A stretch of 64,000 bases of DNA from assembly GCF_000832985.1 (NCBI RefSeq), contig NZ_CP009920.1, positions 2,376,001-2,440,000 of the forward strand, given 5' to 3'. Shown here piece after piece: positions 34,323 to 43,272 of the stretch. The notes below the pieces were generated by a model that saw nothing but the letters and a program-made list of their open reading frames with translations, was not told the origin of the DNA and made no database searches. Each line of letters opens with the position of its first letter. The stretch's first letter is position 1. This DNA comes from Priestia megaterium NBRC 15308 = ATCC 14581. GTDB taxonomy: Bacteria; Bacillota; Bacilli; Bacillales; Bacillaceae_H. Made by a program: the position numbers and the translations under genes.

Positions 34323-34970
34323 ATGGAAAAGCAATACTTTAATTTAATTTCATTCTTTAACGGTTATGTACGGAGCTATCGAAGAATGAACTTGTCAAGT
34401 TTACATAATCGATCCATGTTCACAAAACGAGAAATTGACTATTTTGCTCATTTAGGGGAGTTGTTAGGCTTTGACGCCTTTATTGAAGACTCTAAGTTCG
34501 ATTGCTTGAAAGGTCGTTCTAGACCAATGGATTTATCTTGGTGGAAATGGGATGCTCGATTTGATGACGAATACTTTTTATATTTGGCCTTACATTTAGA
34601 ACGAGAAAATGTTTGGGAAAAAGATGTCGATACCATTCAAAAGTTATTTTCACAAACGAAAGAAGAATATATTCCTCATAATGTAATAGGAATTCAGTTC
34701 GTAGAGTCTTTTGAAAGGATAAAATATTTAAATGAATTGATTCTTCAAAAAAATTCCATTCAAAAGTCTAATGCTTTAATGATTTATCGATATTATGATG
34801 CTGAGATTAATTCAGAAAGAATTTATGCGTGCAGCTTTACTCCAGAAGGTATGAGTGAAGTAAGAAAAGCTATATGTGCTCAGGATCAAACGGGGTATTG
34901 GTTTATGGTATTTGAAGAAGAATATCAACAAGCTGATTTTGATAACGAGAAAATTAGTATAGAAAGATAA
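34323..34970 (+). CDS. Hypothetical protein, 215 residues
   Basis: I do not recognise this protein. It has no signal peptide or membrane helix, and is rich in aromatic and acidic residues (RPMDLSWWKWDARFDDEYF near 67-85). The N-terminal third has TKREIDYFAHLGELLGFD and the C-terminal part alternates beta-like stretches (NALMIYRYYDAE, GYWFMVFEEEY). ATG 34323 has AGAGGAGAAACC upstream. It follows the protease gene by 80 bases that contain only a weak 6-bp hairpin (GGCAGC/GCTGTC), so read-through from the protease is possible. Its base composition looks more A/T-rich than the housekeeping genes. A lineage-specific protein is likely. Confidence 0.7.
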   Translation: MEKQYFNLISFFNGYVRSYRRMNLSSLHNRSMFTKREIDYFAHLGELLGFDAFIEDSKFDCLKGRSRPMDLSWWKWDARFDDEYFLYLALHLERENVWEKDVDTIQKLFSQTKEEYIPHNVIGIQFVESFERIKYLNELILQKNSIQKSNALMIYRYYDAEINSERIYACSFTPEGMSEVRKAICAQDQTGYWFMVFEEEYQQADFDNEKISIER

Positions 34971-35011
34971 ATGGGAAATTTGCTACATAAAAAATCAACC
35001 TATTTGAATTT

Positions 35012-35056
35012 AAAGCGAAAGAGGACACCGCTAAGGTTTTTTCTTTCGCTTTTTTA
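35012..35056 (+). terminator. Terminator after the hypothetical gene
   Basis: AAAGCGAAAGA pairs with TCTTTCGCTTT around a 19-base loop, followed by T residues. Confidence 0.85.
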
Positions 35057-35186
35057 CATTTGTCCACCCCACCAACACAGCAAATTTCTGAATATACTTT
35101 TTTTAAGGTTTTCAATATTTTAGGAATTATAATAAAGAAGCAATAAATGAAAACATTATATTTGTGGTAAGAGGTGAAGGGACATC

Positions 35187-36002
35187 ATGTATAGAGCAAT
35201 TGCTATTATAGCAGGTTCTGTGTTAATTGGATTTGCATACAATTGGTTTTTAATCCCCCATAAAGTGCTAAGCAGCGGTATTAGCGGTATTGCTATGATT
35301 ATAGGAATTTTAACGCCTGCAAGCACGGGAACAATGAATTTTTTGTTGAATTTACCCCTTTTAATTATTGGTTTTATGAAGTTAGGAAAGCGGTTTGTCT
35401 TACATACGCTGCTGTCCGTTGTGGCTTTATCAATTGCTTTATACGTGATTCCCTTGAGAGCTGTTAGTACAGATCCTATTCTGTCAGCTGTTTTTGGAGG
35501 AGTTTTAACTGGAATTGGCGTAGGGTTTGTTTTTCGTCAGTCAGCTTCGACAGGTGGATTTGATATTATTGCGATGCTTCTTACGCATAAAAAAGAATTT
35601 CCTCTTGGCGCTATATTATCAGCGATGAATGCCGTGGTTGTATTTGTTTCAGGTTTCTTTGTGAATTGGGACGCGGCTTTATATACGATGCTTTCGATTT
35701 TCGTCACAGGAAAAGTAGTGGATGCGATTCATACTCGCCATATTAAGCTTACCTTAACCATTATTACGAGAAAAGGCGAAGAAATGAAGCAGCAGCTTCT
35801 TACCAATTTAGTGCGCGGCGTGACGTTAATGAACGGTGAAGGAGCTTATTCAAGAGAAGACCGTAAAATATTAATGACGGTGATTTCGCGCTATGAGCTT
35901 GCAAACCTCAAGCAGTTAATTCAATCGGTGGATCCCGAAGCTTTCGTAAATATTACGGAAACGGTAGAAGTAATGGGGCTGTTTCGACGGGATGCTTATT
36001 AA
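35187..36002 (+). CDS. YitT family membrane protein
   Basis: A 271-residue YitT-type protein: an N-terminal membrane part with about five helices (residues 1-~165, starting MYRAIAIIAGSVLIGFAYNW and including SSGISGIAMIIGI and RQSASTGGFDIIAML) and a cytoplasmic C-terminal DUF2179 domain (about 185-271, LTLTIITRKGEEM to FVNITETVEVMGLFRR). Bacillus genomes carry several paralogues of unknown function. ATG 35187 follows AGAGGTGAAGG; a TATAAT at 35128-35133 may be its -10. It stands alone between terminators. Confidence 0.9.
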   Translation: MYRAIAIIAGSVLIGFAYNWFLIPHKVLSSGISGIAMIIGILTPASTGTMNFLLNLPLLIIGFMKLGKRFVLHTLLSVVALSIALYVIPLRAVSTDPILSAVFGGVLTGIGVGFVFRQSASTGGFDIIAMLLTHKKEFPLGAILSAMNAVVVFVSGFFVNWDAALYTMLSIFVTGKVVDAIHTRHIKLTLTIITRKGEEMKQQLLTNLVRGVTLMNGEGAYSREDRKILMTVISRYELANLKQLIQSVDPEAFVNITETVEVMGLFRRDAY

Positions 36003-36063
36003 TATATTTGTTATTTCAGCACGGATTTATGATAAATAGCCATTTTTATAGTATAAAAGTTAT

Positions 36064-36100
36064 AAAAAAAGCCTTAAGAGTAGTTCTTGAGGCTTTTTTT
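36064..36100 (+). terminator. Terminator after the YitT gene
   Basis: AAAAAAAGCCTTAAGA pairs with TTCTTGAGGCTTTTTTT (one wobble), short loop. Confidence 0.9.
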
Positions 36101-36197
36101 GCGTAAAATATGAGTAAGAAAATATCGTGTATGAAAAGTATAAAAAAGGGAATTTGATAGAGTACATAAAATATTGACATCAAAAAGGAGAGACTAT

Positions 36198-38936
36198 ATG
36201 ACGGTAGAATATCAGTTAACGAAAAAGAAATATTACGAAACGTTTATGCAAGAAAATGAAAATCAGCCGCCTGTAAAAGTCCTTGGACAAGCTTATTACG
36301 AAGAGCAGCAAAAAGAGTGGTACGACTTATCGCTCATTCGCTTAGCGCAGGGAGAAGTGTACTTCCATAACCAAGATTTTGAATCCGCGATTTTTAAGTG
36401 GGAGAATGTAAATGGCGAGTTTAAGCTGTGGGCGAAGAAAAATACAGCCGACGCACATTATGAATTGGGGTTGTCTACGCTCGCTGAAGAGCTTTACCTA
36501 TCCATCGAAACGGATTCAAAAGTATTAAAAGCTGAAATAGCGCTAAAGCTGTTTTCACTTTATACGGATCATAACAATATTGAACGAGCTTATGAAGTCA
36601 TTAACGAGCTGGTTGCTTCTCAGCCAGATTATCCAAACGTCACGGCGATTGCACGCAGATTTTATGAAGAGCAAGAAGACTTTAACAGCGCAGTGGAGCT
36701 TGCGGTAGATGAGTGTATTCGGACAGAATCGTTGAATTGGTTTGCGGTATTAAAGACTTACGTAGATAAAGGATATACAGCAAACTTTATCCCTAACTAT
36801 TTTTATCAAGTGATGATTGCATTTTACAAAGTGGATCAAGTGTATTTCAAACAGCTTGTCTCAGCTTTATGGAAACAATATAAGAGTCAGCCTCCTTATC
36901 TTGCTTGGATTAAAACCATCAATGATATTTTCTTGAATATTGAAGTGGGCCTCTATGATTATTGGCAAGAGATTTCAACTCTTTATCAAGAGACGTATAC
37001 CGACTTGATGGAAAGTGATCATTCTGTAAAGGAATTGCATGAAGTCATTCCGAACGTATTAACAAACTGGCTTAAAATTACCAATAAGTCACGTGCGTTA
37101 TTTCCGTCTGCGGCCGTGCTTTCATGGAATGAAAAGTTTCCGTCAACTATCGATACCATTACAATCGAAAATGCAGGCAGATTAATTTTTGAGGCGCGTA
37201 ACGACATTGATGGTCTTGAATATCACTATAAGCTTTGCCATGGCATTATTAAATGGGCTAATGAAAATGGTTTAGAAGTGGGGCACACCTTTAAATGGTG
37301 GGTAGATTTTTTATTAGATGCTCATACGACACACTTATTAATTACAGGAACAAATGCTGCAACGTCTTCATTTGTGGGATCGATTACGGAAGAAAAGGTA
37401 CCGCAAAATCACGAAACAACCTTTGTGTTCATTCATGATGAGGAAGAATCTATCCAGCAAATCGCTGATCAAGAAATCATTCCGATGGAAACGATTGACG
37501 GAGCGGAGCAATCTCCTCACCAGGCGCTTGTAGAAGTGAAACAACCTTTTATGTTTCTTGAGAAGCATAATTGTTCATGCATTGTTACGCCAAGCTTTAC
37601 AGAACAAGAGGCACGTGAGCAGGATGCATTTAAATATGCTCCTTTAGCAGATGGTTTACTGTTTGTGCTTGATGCAAAAGAATCGCTGCTTGATGAAGAA
37701 AGAGAATTATTGCTGGAGATCAAAGAGCATGCGCCAAATACGCCAGTTCATTTTGTCATCAATAATATGGACAGTCTTTATAATCAAGCAACGATTGAGC
37801 GAATTACAAAAGAATTTGAAGCAAGCATTGGAGCTGATTTCCCGCAGGCGCATGTATTAGCCTATACGCCTCACTACGTATCGAGTCAGCACCACGGAGA
37901 CTTGGCTCAGTTTATTAAAGCTAATTTCTATTACGATCCAAACGAAGTTGGAGTAGAAGAGCGTGCGCGCAGACTGTTGTTCTTCATTCAAAACATGCTA
38001 AAGAGCTTAGTGGAGAAGAGAAATCAAACAGAAAATCATTTGATCGAAAGTATTAAATGGAACGAAGATATGCTTGTACGATTAAATGGCTTCTTGCATC
38101 GAGTGGATGACTTAGAACAAGAAAAAGCAAGCAGTATTGTTTCGGCTTATCACGGCATCAAAGAGGATATTAGCAAAAAGCTAAAAAATAAAATTCCTCG
38201 TTTACTCAAAAAGTCTTCAGAATTAGTGAAGGAAGACAGTGATTTTAGTACGGTTCATATTGAGCTGAATAAACAAATGAATATGCGCGTGGAAGAGCAC
38301 TTGCAGCAAGATGTCCTGCCCAAGTTCCGCATTTCTTTAAAGGACTGGATTGCTACATCAAATGAAGAGCTGATTGCGAGTCAAGTAGATATTGAAGAAG
38401 TAGCAGAGTCATTAAATAAGATGTACAATGAGCAAAAATTAACGTTAGCCTGCGATTTTAAAGTGCTGGACGACTGGCGCCGCGACGTTAATCGTATGGC
38501 TAATCGGGTTCAGCTGGATGAAGAAAATATTTTACTTCGCGTTAATCCAACGCAGCTCTTGTTAAAAGGAGCAGGAAAACTGTTTTCTTCCATTCTTCAA
38601 AACCAAACGCTGCTTTATAATCAATATAAAAAATACATTGAAAGTCAAGACTATCAAGATATCACGGAATCAATGCTGGCAAAGTTTTTTATGCAATTTA
38701 ATTTATTTGAGAAAAATTTAGAAGTTGATATTGAACTATTCTTTGAAAAGCCAAAAGAGGTTTTAAAAGAAACGATTGAAGAAACACAGGCGCATATTAA
38801 TGAAAATCAAGACGTGTTAAGTCATATGAAAGCCAATCCTGAAGCTTACTATGATCCGTTAACATTATTCCAGCTTCGCTTGCGTCAGTATGAGTTAATG
38901 GTTAAAGCTACAGAAGAAGTACACTACAACGTATAA
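36198..38936 (+). CDS. Large TPR protein with a degenerate dynamin-like GTPase region
   Basis: A 912-residue soluble protein of unknown function. Residues 1-~180 look like helical TPR repeats (IRLAQGEVYFHNQDFESAIFK, AHYELGLSTLAEELY). A region at about 378-600 follows the order of a dynamin-type GTPase but with broken motifs: GTNAATSS at 384-391 in place of GxxxxGKS, IVTPS at 462-466 in place of DTPG, and NNMD at 522-525 in place of NKxD. The remaining ~300 residues are helical and coiled-coil-like. ATG 36198 follows AAAGGAG. It is followed at 13 bases by a small HTH gene, so the two are probably one operon. The GTPase relationship is my reading of motif order; nucleotide binding seems unlikely. 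Confidence 0.75.
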   Translation: MTVEYQLTKKKYYETFMQENENQPPVKVLGQAYYEEQQKEWYDLSLIRLAQGEVYFHNQDFESAIFKWENVNGEFKLWAKKNTADAHYELGLSTLAEELYLSIETDSKVLKAEIALKLFSLYTDHNNIERAYEVINELVASQPDYPNVTAIARRFYEEQEDFNSAVELAVDECIRTESLNWFAVLKTYVDKGYTANFIPNYFYQVMIAFYKVDQVYFKQLVSALWKQYKSQPPYLAWIKTINDIFLNIEVGLYDYWQEISTLYQETYTDLMESDHSVKELHEVIPNVLTNWLKITNKSRALFPSAAVLSWNEKFPSTIDTITIENAGRLIFEARNDIDGLEYHYKLCHGIIKWANENGLEVGHTFKWWVDFLLDAHTTHLLITGTNAATSSFVGSITEEKVPQNHETTFVFIHDEEESIQQIADQEIIPMETIDGAEQSPHQALVEVKQPFMFLEKHNCSCIVTPSFTEQEAREQDAFKYAPLADGLLFVLDAKESLLDEERELLLEIKEHAPNTPVHFVINNMDSLYNQATIERITKEFEASIGADFPQAHVLAYTPHYVSSQHHGDLAQFIKANFYYDPNEVGVEERARRLLFFIQNMLKSLVEKRNQTENHLIESIKWNEDMLVRLNGFLHRVDDLEQEKASSIVSAYHGIKEDISKKLKNKIPRLLKKSSELVKEDSDFSTVHIELNKQMNMRVEEHLQQDVLPKFRISLKDWIATSNEELIASQVDIEEVAESLNKMYNEQKLTLACDFKVLDDWRRDVNRMANRVQLDEENILLRVNPTQLLLKGAGKLFSSILQNQTLLYNQYKKYIESQDYQDITESMLAKFFMQFNLFEKNLEVDIELFFEKPKEVLKETIEETQAHINENQDVLSHMKANPEAYYDPLTLFQLRLRQYELMVKATEEVHYNV

Positions 38937-38949
38937 AAGGTGGAGCAGG

Positions 38950-39180
38950 ATGTATTTAACGATAAAAGAAGCAGCAGAGTATCTATCTTTTCCTGAAGAA
39001 TATGTGCAGAAATTGATTCAAGAAGGAAAAGTACGAGCTATATTTGATGGTGAAAACTACTTATTAAATAAAGAGCAGTTTAACACCCATTTAGAGCAAA
39101 TGGAAAAGTACAAAAAACAAATTGAAGAATACTTAAATGAGCCTATCCCTGAAGATATGGACGTAAAAGATGAAGATTGA
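38950..39180 (+). CDS. Small excisionase-type helix-turn-helix protein
   Basis: A 76-residue protein whose start MYLTIKEAAEYLSFPEEYV, followed by QKLIQEGKVRAIFDGENYLL, is the winged-helix HTH_17 fold of excisionase/MerR-like DNA-binding proteins. The C-terminal 25 residues are charged and helical. ATG 38950 has GGTGGAGCAGG upstream and is 13 bases after the large TPR/pseudo-GTPase gene, implying co-expression. No integrase or attachment site is near, so a prophage excisionase role is unlikely. It may direct its large partner to DNA or regulate the operon; both are inference. Confidence 0.78.
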   Translation: MYLTIKEAAEYLSFPEEYVQKLIQEGKVRAIFDGENYLLNKEQFNTHLEQMEKYKKQIEEYLNEPIPEDMDVKDED

Positions 39181-39187
39181 AGGCAGA

Positions 39188-39216
39188 AGCAGAAAACAGA
39201 TGTTTTCTGCTTTTTT
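39188..39216 (+). terminator. Terminator after the HTH gene
   Basis: Perfect 10-bp stem AGCAGAAAAC / GTTTTCTGCT, 4-base loop, TTTTT. Confidence 0.93.
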
Positions 39217-39352
39217 CTTTTGGAGTGAAAGTGTTAAAAAAGGTAAGATATGAAAGAAATGTCGAAAAAAGTTGGAATTTCGTTAAAGATGTAGTCTTTT
39301 TAGATGCTTTTTTTATATAATGAAAGTATGCTAAACAAAAAGGAGAAGGTCT

Positions 39353-40336
39353 ATGCAACGATCAAGACAGTTAAGGCTGATTTTATTGCTTGCCCTGATT
39401 GTTGTCGCTTCGTTTTTAATTATTATTATTTCGAAAACACATGGGATTATAAGTCAGCAAACGACAAAAAAAGTAGAAAACACAAGCGTTGCAATTCTCA
39501 CCTCTGATGTACTGACGGATCAAAGCTGGGGCAGTCTAGCTTATAAAGGAAAAATCAACATTGAGCAGCAGTATCCTGTTTCGGCTCAAGTTATTAGCGA
39601 AGTAAATACGAACCAAAAAATGAAGGAAGCTGCTGAAAAAGTTATTCAAAATGGAACAAAAGTCGTAATTGGACATGGAAGAGAATTTTCTACCGTTTTT
39701 ACAGAACTAGCTCCTAAGTATCCTCATGTTCATTTCGTCACCATTCACGGTACTTCAATGTATAAAAACCAAACTGTATATACATTTGATCAAACAAAAA
39801 TAGAGCACCTGGCAGGCATGGCAGCTGCCATGAAGACAAAAACGAAAAAAATTGGATTACTCGATACATTTGCAAAAGAAAAAAATCCAGGATTTGAACA
39901 AGGAATCAAAGCGTATGATTCATCGATTGCTTTTTATTATCGAGTTGTAAACAGCCGAGACGATGGAGCAAAAGCAGTAAAGCTGCTCCGTGAGTTAAAA
40001 GATCAAGGTGTTGATATCGTCTATGCTAAAGGAAATTCGTATAATCAAGAAGTTATTCAAGAAGCAAAAACACAAGGAATGTACGTAATAGGGTATTTAG
40101 ATGATCAGGCGTACATGGGTAGGTCTGTTATTTTAACCAGCGTGATCAACGATGTTCCTCAAGCTTACAACGTGATTATGAAAGACTATTTCAGTAAAAA
40201 AGGTCTTCCATCTGGAGAAGTCAAGCTTGACGCTAGGGATGGTGTTTATAAACTAGCGCCTTTTGGACCGATGTACAGTAAACGGGAAAAACAAATTTTA
40301 TATTCGAAAGTTAGAATGTCTACACAGCCGAAGTAA
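39353..40336 (+). CDS. Membrane-anchored BMP-family protein, Med-like
   Basis: A 327-residue protein with one N-terminal membrane helix (about 8-27) and no lipobox cysteine, so it should be anchored with its binding domain outside. The rest is a BMP-type periplasmic-binding fold: VAILTSDVLTDQSWGSLAYKG (in two conserved halves, about 45-65), VVIGHGREFSTVFTELAPKYPHVHFVT, and DIVYAKGNSYNQEVIQEAKTQGMYVIGYLDDQ in its C-terminal lobe. The nearest relative I recognise is B. subtilis Med, which promotes ComK expression. ATG 39353 follows AAAGGAGAAGG; a TATAAT lies at 39316-39321. It is 2-23 bases before an orphan histidine kinase gene, suggesting it may sense a ligand for that kinase. Confidence 0.85.
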   Translation: MQRSRQLRLILLLALIVVASFLIIIISKTHGIISQQTTKKVENTSVAILTSDVLTDQSWGSLAYKGKINIEQQYPVSAQVISEVNTNQKMKEAAEKVIQNGTKVVIGHGREFSTVFTELAPKYPHVHFVTIHGTSMYKNQTVYTFDQTKIEHLAGMAAAMKTKTKKIGLLDTFAKEKNPGFEQGIKAYDSSIAFYYRVVNSRDDGAKAVKLLRELKDQGVDIVYAKGNSYNQEVIQEAKTQGMYVIGYLDDQAYMGRSVILTSVINDVPQAYNVIMKDYFSKKGLPSGEVKLDARDGVYKLAPFGPMYSKREKQILYSKVRMSTQPK

Positions 40337-40359
40337 CTATGAAAAAGAAAGAGATGATT

Positions 40360-42165
40360 ATGAATCAATTATTTCGCAACATGTCATTCCGTAGCCAAAT
40401 ATTAACGATTCTTCTTTTGATTACATTTATGTTAAGCGGGTTCTCTTTAGTTTTAGTACATGCCATTGATAAAATGAATCATGTAAGCAACGAAATTAAA
40501 GATGAAGATGTTCCTCAAATGGTGTGGCTTTCTTATTGGGAAGAGCAGCTGAACATAAAAGAATACATTGTGAAAAATAATCTAAAGAACCCCACTGTCT
40601 CTTTGATAGAAGAATATCAATCATATGATACAAGAGTTATTGAAGACAATGAAAAGTATAAGCAGCCTGTGCCAAAATCGTTGATTCCACTGAAGGAAAA
40701 AATTGAGCTGCTTGATTTTAAGATTTCTAATAACGTGCAGGGACTGTTGAAGTACGGAGATATAGAGGGAGCAAAAGAGTATCTTAAGAGAAATTATTTG
40801 CCGGATCTGCACCAGATAAAAAAAGATATTAATAGTTCAAAAGAAGAGACGGTTGATTCACTTGATACACTATCAGATACACTGTCTGTCATTATTAAAG
40901 ATTCATTATTTTTACTATTAATTTTAACCGTAAGTGCTATTGTGGCTTCTCTTTATGTTTCTTATCGCATGAGTGCGAGCCTTACGAAACCAATTGAACA
41001 AATGATTGAAAAAGTGAATGACATTGCAGACGGAGAATACGGTCTTGTTCTTCAAGACACAAAGCAAATTGAGCTGAAGCAGCTTTCGGCTTCTATCAAT
41101 CAAATGTCGGTTAGTTTAGAAGATTCATTTTGGAAAATCATTAAAGATAAAGCGTATCGCCAGCAGATTTTAAATTCACTGCCTGTTGGAATTATCACAA
41201 TGGAAGATGAGACAAATAGTATATTTGCCAATACCTCAGCAAAGCAGTTTTTAGATCTCGACGAAAAGGATATTTGCGGGTATATGGAAGAATGTCCTGA
41301 ATATAATACTGAATTTTGGAGCATGTTGAATTCGGGAGAAATTCACGAAAATAAAAAAGTGTTATTTGGCACGAAAGATACGTGCTATTGCTTTTTAGTC
41401 TCTCAAACGCAGCTGTTTAATGAGAAGAACGAGAGCATCGGAAGAATTTTTTATTTTATTGATATATCGGATACCGAAGAATTAGAAAAGCGAATGCATC
41501 AGTCTGAAAAACTTGCCCTGGTTGGAGAAGTGGCAGCCGGAGCTGCTCATGAGATTCGTAATCCTCTTGCCGTGATTCATGGATTTATATCTCTTATGAA
41601 TCAGTCTCTTTCTGATGAGGAGAAAAAGCGTTTTTACCTGCCTCTGCTTATGAAAGAGCTAGAGAGGATTAATTACATCATCGAAGAAATGCTGTTGTTA
41701 TCAAAACCAGGGACTCCGGTGATGAAAAAAGTCAGCATGCAGGATATTATTAACGAGCTATTGCCTTTGATTACTCACTCAAGTAAATTTACAGAAAAAG
41801 ATAAGCTTATCTTTGATGTGAAACTGCAGCCGCATATACTAAAGGTAGATGAAAAACAAATCAAACAAGTTCTTCATAATTTAATTCGAAACAGTATGGA
41901 AGCCATGGATGGTGAAGGAGTCATTACAATCTATTCACAGGTTCATGATGATAATTATTGTCTGTATATTGAAGATAATGGAAAAGGAATTCCTTTGCAT
42001 ATGCAGCAGTCGCTGTACCAGCCGTTTTCCACTTCAAAAGATAGCGGAACAGGTCTTGGTCTGCCAATTGCTCAGCGTATTCTAGAAAGCCACAGAGGAC
42101 AGATTAAATTATTATCTACTTCTTCCCGCGGCACAGTTTTTGTTATTAAACTTCCTCTACATTAA
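40360..42165 (+). CDS. Orphan sensor histidine kinase, sporulation-kinase type
   Basis: About 601 residues: TM helix (~15-37), extracytoplasmic sensor (~38-175), second TM (~180-202), HAMP (~205-260), a PAS domain (~268-375), HisKA with the phospho-acceptor His397 in AAHEIRNPLAVIHGF, and HATPase with NSMEAMDG (N box), DNGKGIP (G1) and GTGLGLPI (G2). The H-box resembles the Bacillus KinA-KinE sporulation kinases. No response regulator lies nearby, as expected for a kinase feeding Spo0F. It is probably co-transcribed with the Med-like BMP gene. Start uncertain: ATG 40339 or ATG 40360 (AAAGAGATG upstream of the latter). Confidence 0.88.
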   Translation: MNQLFRNMSFRSQILTILLLITFMLSGFSLVLVHAIDKMNHVSNEIKDEDVPQMVWLSYWEEQLNIKEYIVKNNLKNPTVSLIEEYQSYDTRVIEDNEKYKQPVPKSLIPLKEKIELLDFKISNNVQGLLKYGDIEGAKEYLKRNYLPDLHQIKKDINSSKEETVDSLDTLSDTLSVIIKDSLFLLLILTVSAIVASLYVSYRMSASLTKPIEQMIEKVNDIADGEYGLVLQDTKQIELKQLSASINQMSVSLEDSFWKIIKDKAYRQQILNSLPVGIITMEDETNSIFANTSAKQFLDLDEKDICGYMEECPEYNTEFWSMLNSGEIHENKKVLFGTKDTCYCFLVSQTQLFNEKNESIGRIFYFIDISDTEELEKRMHQSEKLALVGEVAAGAAHEIRNPLAVIHGFISLMNQSLSDEEKKRFYLPLLMKELERINYIIEEMLLLSKPGTPVMKKVSMQDIINELLPLITHSSKFTEKDKLIFDVKLQPHILKVDEKQIKQVLHNLIRNSMEAMDGEGVITIYSQVHDDNYCLYIEDNGKGIPLHMQQSLYQPFSTSKDSGTGLGLPIAQRILESHRGQIKLLSTSSRGTVFVIKLPLH

Positions 42166-42194
42166 GAAAACAGCCTCAAAAGGGCTGTTTTCTT
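42164..42194. terminator. Bidirectional terminator between the kinase and map
   Basis: 12-bp stem AAGAAAACAGCC / GGCTGTTTTCTT between two convergent genes; it contains or touches both stop codons. Confidence 0.88.
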
Positions 42195-42939
42195 AATGTG
42201 CCGTTAAAATAAGAGGACCGTTTTTCGTAATCGCAAGCGTATGTTCAAATTGAGCGGATAATTTACCATCTGTTGTACGAGCAGTCCAACCGTTTTTATC
42301 CATTTTAGAATGCCATGTACCAGCGTTTACCATTGGCTCAATTGTAATAACCATACCTTCTTTTAAACGTGTACCTTTGCCAGCTTTTCCATAGTGAAGA
42401 ATTGTAGGCGCTTCGTGCATGGTATTTCCAATTCCGTGTCCTGTGAAGTCGCGTACCACAGAGAATTTTTCGCCTTCTACATAGCTTTGAATAGCGTGGC
42501 CAATGTCACCTGTGCGATTTCCTGGCTGTGCCTGCTCGATTCCTTTTAAAAGCGCTTCGTATGTAACATCTACTAGACGCTGCGCTTCGTCTGAAATCTC
42601 TCCAACGGTATGAGTCCATGCGGAATCTGCTAAGCCTCCGTTTAAATTTACAACCATATCAATGGTTACAATATCCCCGTCTTTTAACGGTTTAGTTGTT
42701 GGAAAACCGTGGCAAATTTCATCATTTAAAGAAGCGCACGTTGCATATTGATATCCTTTGTATCCTTTTTGTTCCGGCGTTGCTCCGTGCTTTGCTAAGT
42801 ACTCTTCAACAAATTTATCAATTTGCATTGTTGTTACGCCTGGTTTGATCATTTTAGCGATTTCTTTATGACAAGAAGCTAATAATTTACCTGCTTCGTG
42901 CATTAAATTAATTTCGCGTTCACTTTTTAATGTGATCAT
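42193..42939 (-). CDS. map: Methionine aminopeptidase, type I
   Basis: Removes the initiator methionine from new proteins. The 248-residue pita-bread enzyme has all five metal ligands: Asp94 (TIDMVV), Asp105 (LADSAWTH), His168 (GHGIG), Glu201 (TIEPM) and Glu232 (QFEHT), plus substrate His77. ATG 42939 follows AAGGAGTGAACAAC. It stands alone, not in the secY-adk-map-infA ribosomal cluster, so it is probably a second copy (B. subtilis also has two, Map and YflG); the other copy would lie outside the window. Confidence 0.94.
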   Translation of the reverse strand: MITLKSEREINLMHEAGKLLASCHKEIAKMIKPGVTTMQIDKFVEEYLAKHGATPEQKGYKGYQYATCASLNDEICHGFPTTKPLKDGDIVTIDMVVNLNGGLADSAWTHTVGEISDEAQRLVDVTYEALLKGIEQAQPGNRTGDIGHAIQSYVEGEKFSVVRDFTGHGIGNTMHEAPTILHYGKAGKGTRLKEGMVITIEPMVNAGTWHSKMDKNGWTARTTDGKLSAQFEHTLAITKNGPLILTAH

Positions 42940-43272
42940 TGTTGTTCACTCCTTTTTTGATGTAACTTTACGAAAAAAGTTGAGCAGCGGTTATAGCGAT
43001 GGAAGTCGACTATTCATCAGTTCATTCTTCTTTATTTGAAAATCTAAGAAATACAGGAACCGTCTGCTATTGGGCGATATAAAATCATCCTTAATCATAA
43101 CGCCCAATGGTAGGAAAATGCAAGATGCAGGCTTTAAAAGGAAGGGTTTGACGATAGGCATGTAGGGAAAACTGATAAATGAACGTTGAATTGGAGCATT
43201 CTCTATAACAAATGCGATATGATATAGTAAAATAAATGAAACAAAACAATTCTTTAGGAGGGGTATAGGAAA
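42940..43272. other. 333-base gap between map and pgl
   Basis: No convincing gene. An inverted repeat with perfect 8-bp arms ATTGGGCG (43069-43076) and CGCCCAAT (43101-43108) surrounds a 24-base loop. A 27-codon plus-strand frame from about 43001 has no ribosome site, and a 97-codon minus-strand frame overlapping the pgl start looks random. The far right holds the AGGAGGGG ribosome site of pgl. Confidence 0.5.

Noticed and set aside
38950-39180. Excisionase-like gene as a sign of a prophage or integrative element
   Set aside because: No integrase, attachment site or phage gene is near, and flanking genes are chromosomal. The HTH fold is widespread.
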